NCBI RefSeq assembly: GCF_030818415.1
Contig: NZ_JAUTAE010000001.1
Location: forward strand, 3,002,001-3,066,000
Length of the DNA: 64,000 nt
Origin: Sphingomonas sp. SORGH_AS_0950
GTDB lineage: Bacteria; Pseudomonadota; Alphaproteobacteria; Sphingomonadales; Sphingomonadaceae
Direction: 5' to 3'
Shown here: one piece after another, positions 63,555 to 64,000 of the stretch
Position numbering within the stretch: position 1 is the first letter of the stretch
How the letters are laid out: the number at the start of each line of letters is the position of its first letter
The notes under the pieces: model-generated
Database searches by the model: none
What the model saw: only the letters and a program-made list of their open reading frames with translations
What the model was told of the DNA's origin: nothing
Translations under genes and position numbers: made by a program

Positions 63555-63591
63555 AGCCGATCGCCATTCAGCGATCTGACCTGAAAAACCA

Positions 63592-63629
63592 CCGTTCAGC
63601 CTGAGCGAAGTCGAAGGCCAAGGGAATCG
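63592..63629. repeat. Family D REP unit
   Basis: CAGCCTGAGCGAAGTCGAAG followed by AAGGGAATCGCTATTC; the same unit as the outer arms at 50004-50330. It lies in the gap between mmsB and alr. Confidence 0.75.
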
Positions 63630-63761
63630 CTATTCCACAGGAGCCGCCTGAGGAAAGCGCATAGCGTCGCCTTCGCCCGCGTAAGGCCGGTCGGGCGCGG
63701 CATGTGAAAAACCCATCGCGCCTTTTCCCTCCCGCCAATGCGGCCTAAAGCCCGCAACGTG

Positions 63762-64000
63762 ATGGAAATACCCGCCCCCCTTCGCCTGCGTGTCGATCGC
63801 GATGCGCTTGTCTCCAACTGGCAGGCCATGGACCGGATGAGCGGGGCGGCGGCGTGCGGCGCGGCGGTTAAGGCCAATGGCTATGGCCTGGGGGCGACGC
63901 TGGTCGCGCAGACGCTGGCCGGGGCGGGATGCCGCGACTTCTTCGTCGCCAACTGGGCCGAGGCGCTGGCGCTCGCCCCGCTGGGCCTCACCCTGTCGGT
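63762..64000 (+). CDS. alr: Alanine racemase, N-terminal part
   Basis: The first 79 residues, MEIPAPLRLRVDRDALVSNWQ, include AAVKANGYGLGATLVAQTL, where the Lys binds PLP, and FFVANWAEALAL. It makes D-alanine for peptidoglycan. The window ends within the gene. An in-frame ATG at 63738 is an alternative start. Confidence 0.9.
   Translation, partial: MEIPAPLRLRVDRDALVSNWQAMDRMSGAAACGAAVKANGYGLGATLVAQTLAGAGCRDFFVANWAEALALAPLGLTLS

Overview
The window is high-GC alphaproteobacterial chromosome and most likely comes from Sphingomonas or a close sphingomonad. The evidence is the RpoB/RpoC, L10 and L7/L12 sequences, a class I NrdAB, TonB receptor, PiT/DUF47 and PhoX genes typical of that group, a GGAAC/CGTT (EcfG-type) promoter, and dense families of short GC-rich palindromic (REP-like) repeats. 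No rRNA or tRNA gene and no CRISPR array was seen.

Layout. 1-17.2 kb is core metabolism: partial nrdB and nrdA (with a DUF559 gene bracketed by inverted REPs between them), a large GGDEF-EAL-PilZ c-di-GMP protein, class I fumarase, an acyl-CoA synthetase, gamma-glutamyltransferase, pyrD, a catalase-family protein, a metallophosphoesterase and a proline-rich membrane protein. 17.5-26.1 kb is rpoB-rpoC with a strong terminator. 26.7-36.4 kb is an island of nested insertion sequences: IS630 three times, IS3 twice, IS256, IS5 twice, IS481 and IS110. 36.7-40.2 kb holds an NTF2-like gene, a frameshifted membrane protein gene and rplL-rplJ, which lie on the opposite strand from rpoBC and about 13 kb from it. 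40.5-50 kb looks like a phosphate-starvation region: a Tat/lipoprotein PhoX behind an array of 11-bp repeats, a lactonase-fold protein, an HPP protein, a TonB receptor, and a DUF47-PiT phosphate uptake pair behind a second Pho-box-like site. 50.4-56.3 kb is a translationally coupled heavy-metal-type RND tripartite efflux operon. 56.5-57.7 kb has small genes, one behind an EcfG-type promoter. 57.8-63.6 kb is a valine/isobutyrate catabolic cluster (mmsA, acyl-CoA dehydrogenase, 3-hydroxyisobutyryl-CoA hydrolase, enoyl-CoA hydratase, mmsB). The window ends inside alr.

The most unusual feature is in the IS island. Transposase genes of four IS families carry extra short palindromes inside their reading frames: an 18-codon insert in an IS3 TnpB, about 40 bp in an IS256 transposase, a GC hairpin in an IS481 transposase, and a shared GC hairpin in two IS630 copies. 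One of them shares its core with a hairpin inserted into an intergenic REP at 13.7 kb. This resembles the in-gene palindromic elements known from Rickettsia, and may reflect a mobile palindrome system. A second candidate association is the DUF559 endonuclease-like gene framed by an inverted pair of REPs that also encodes its N-terminus.
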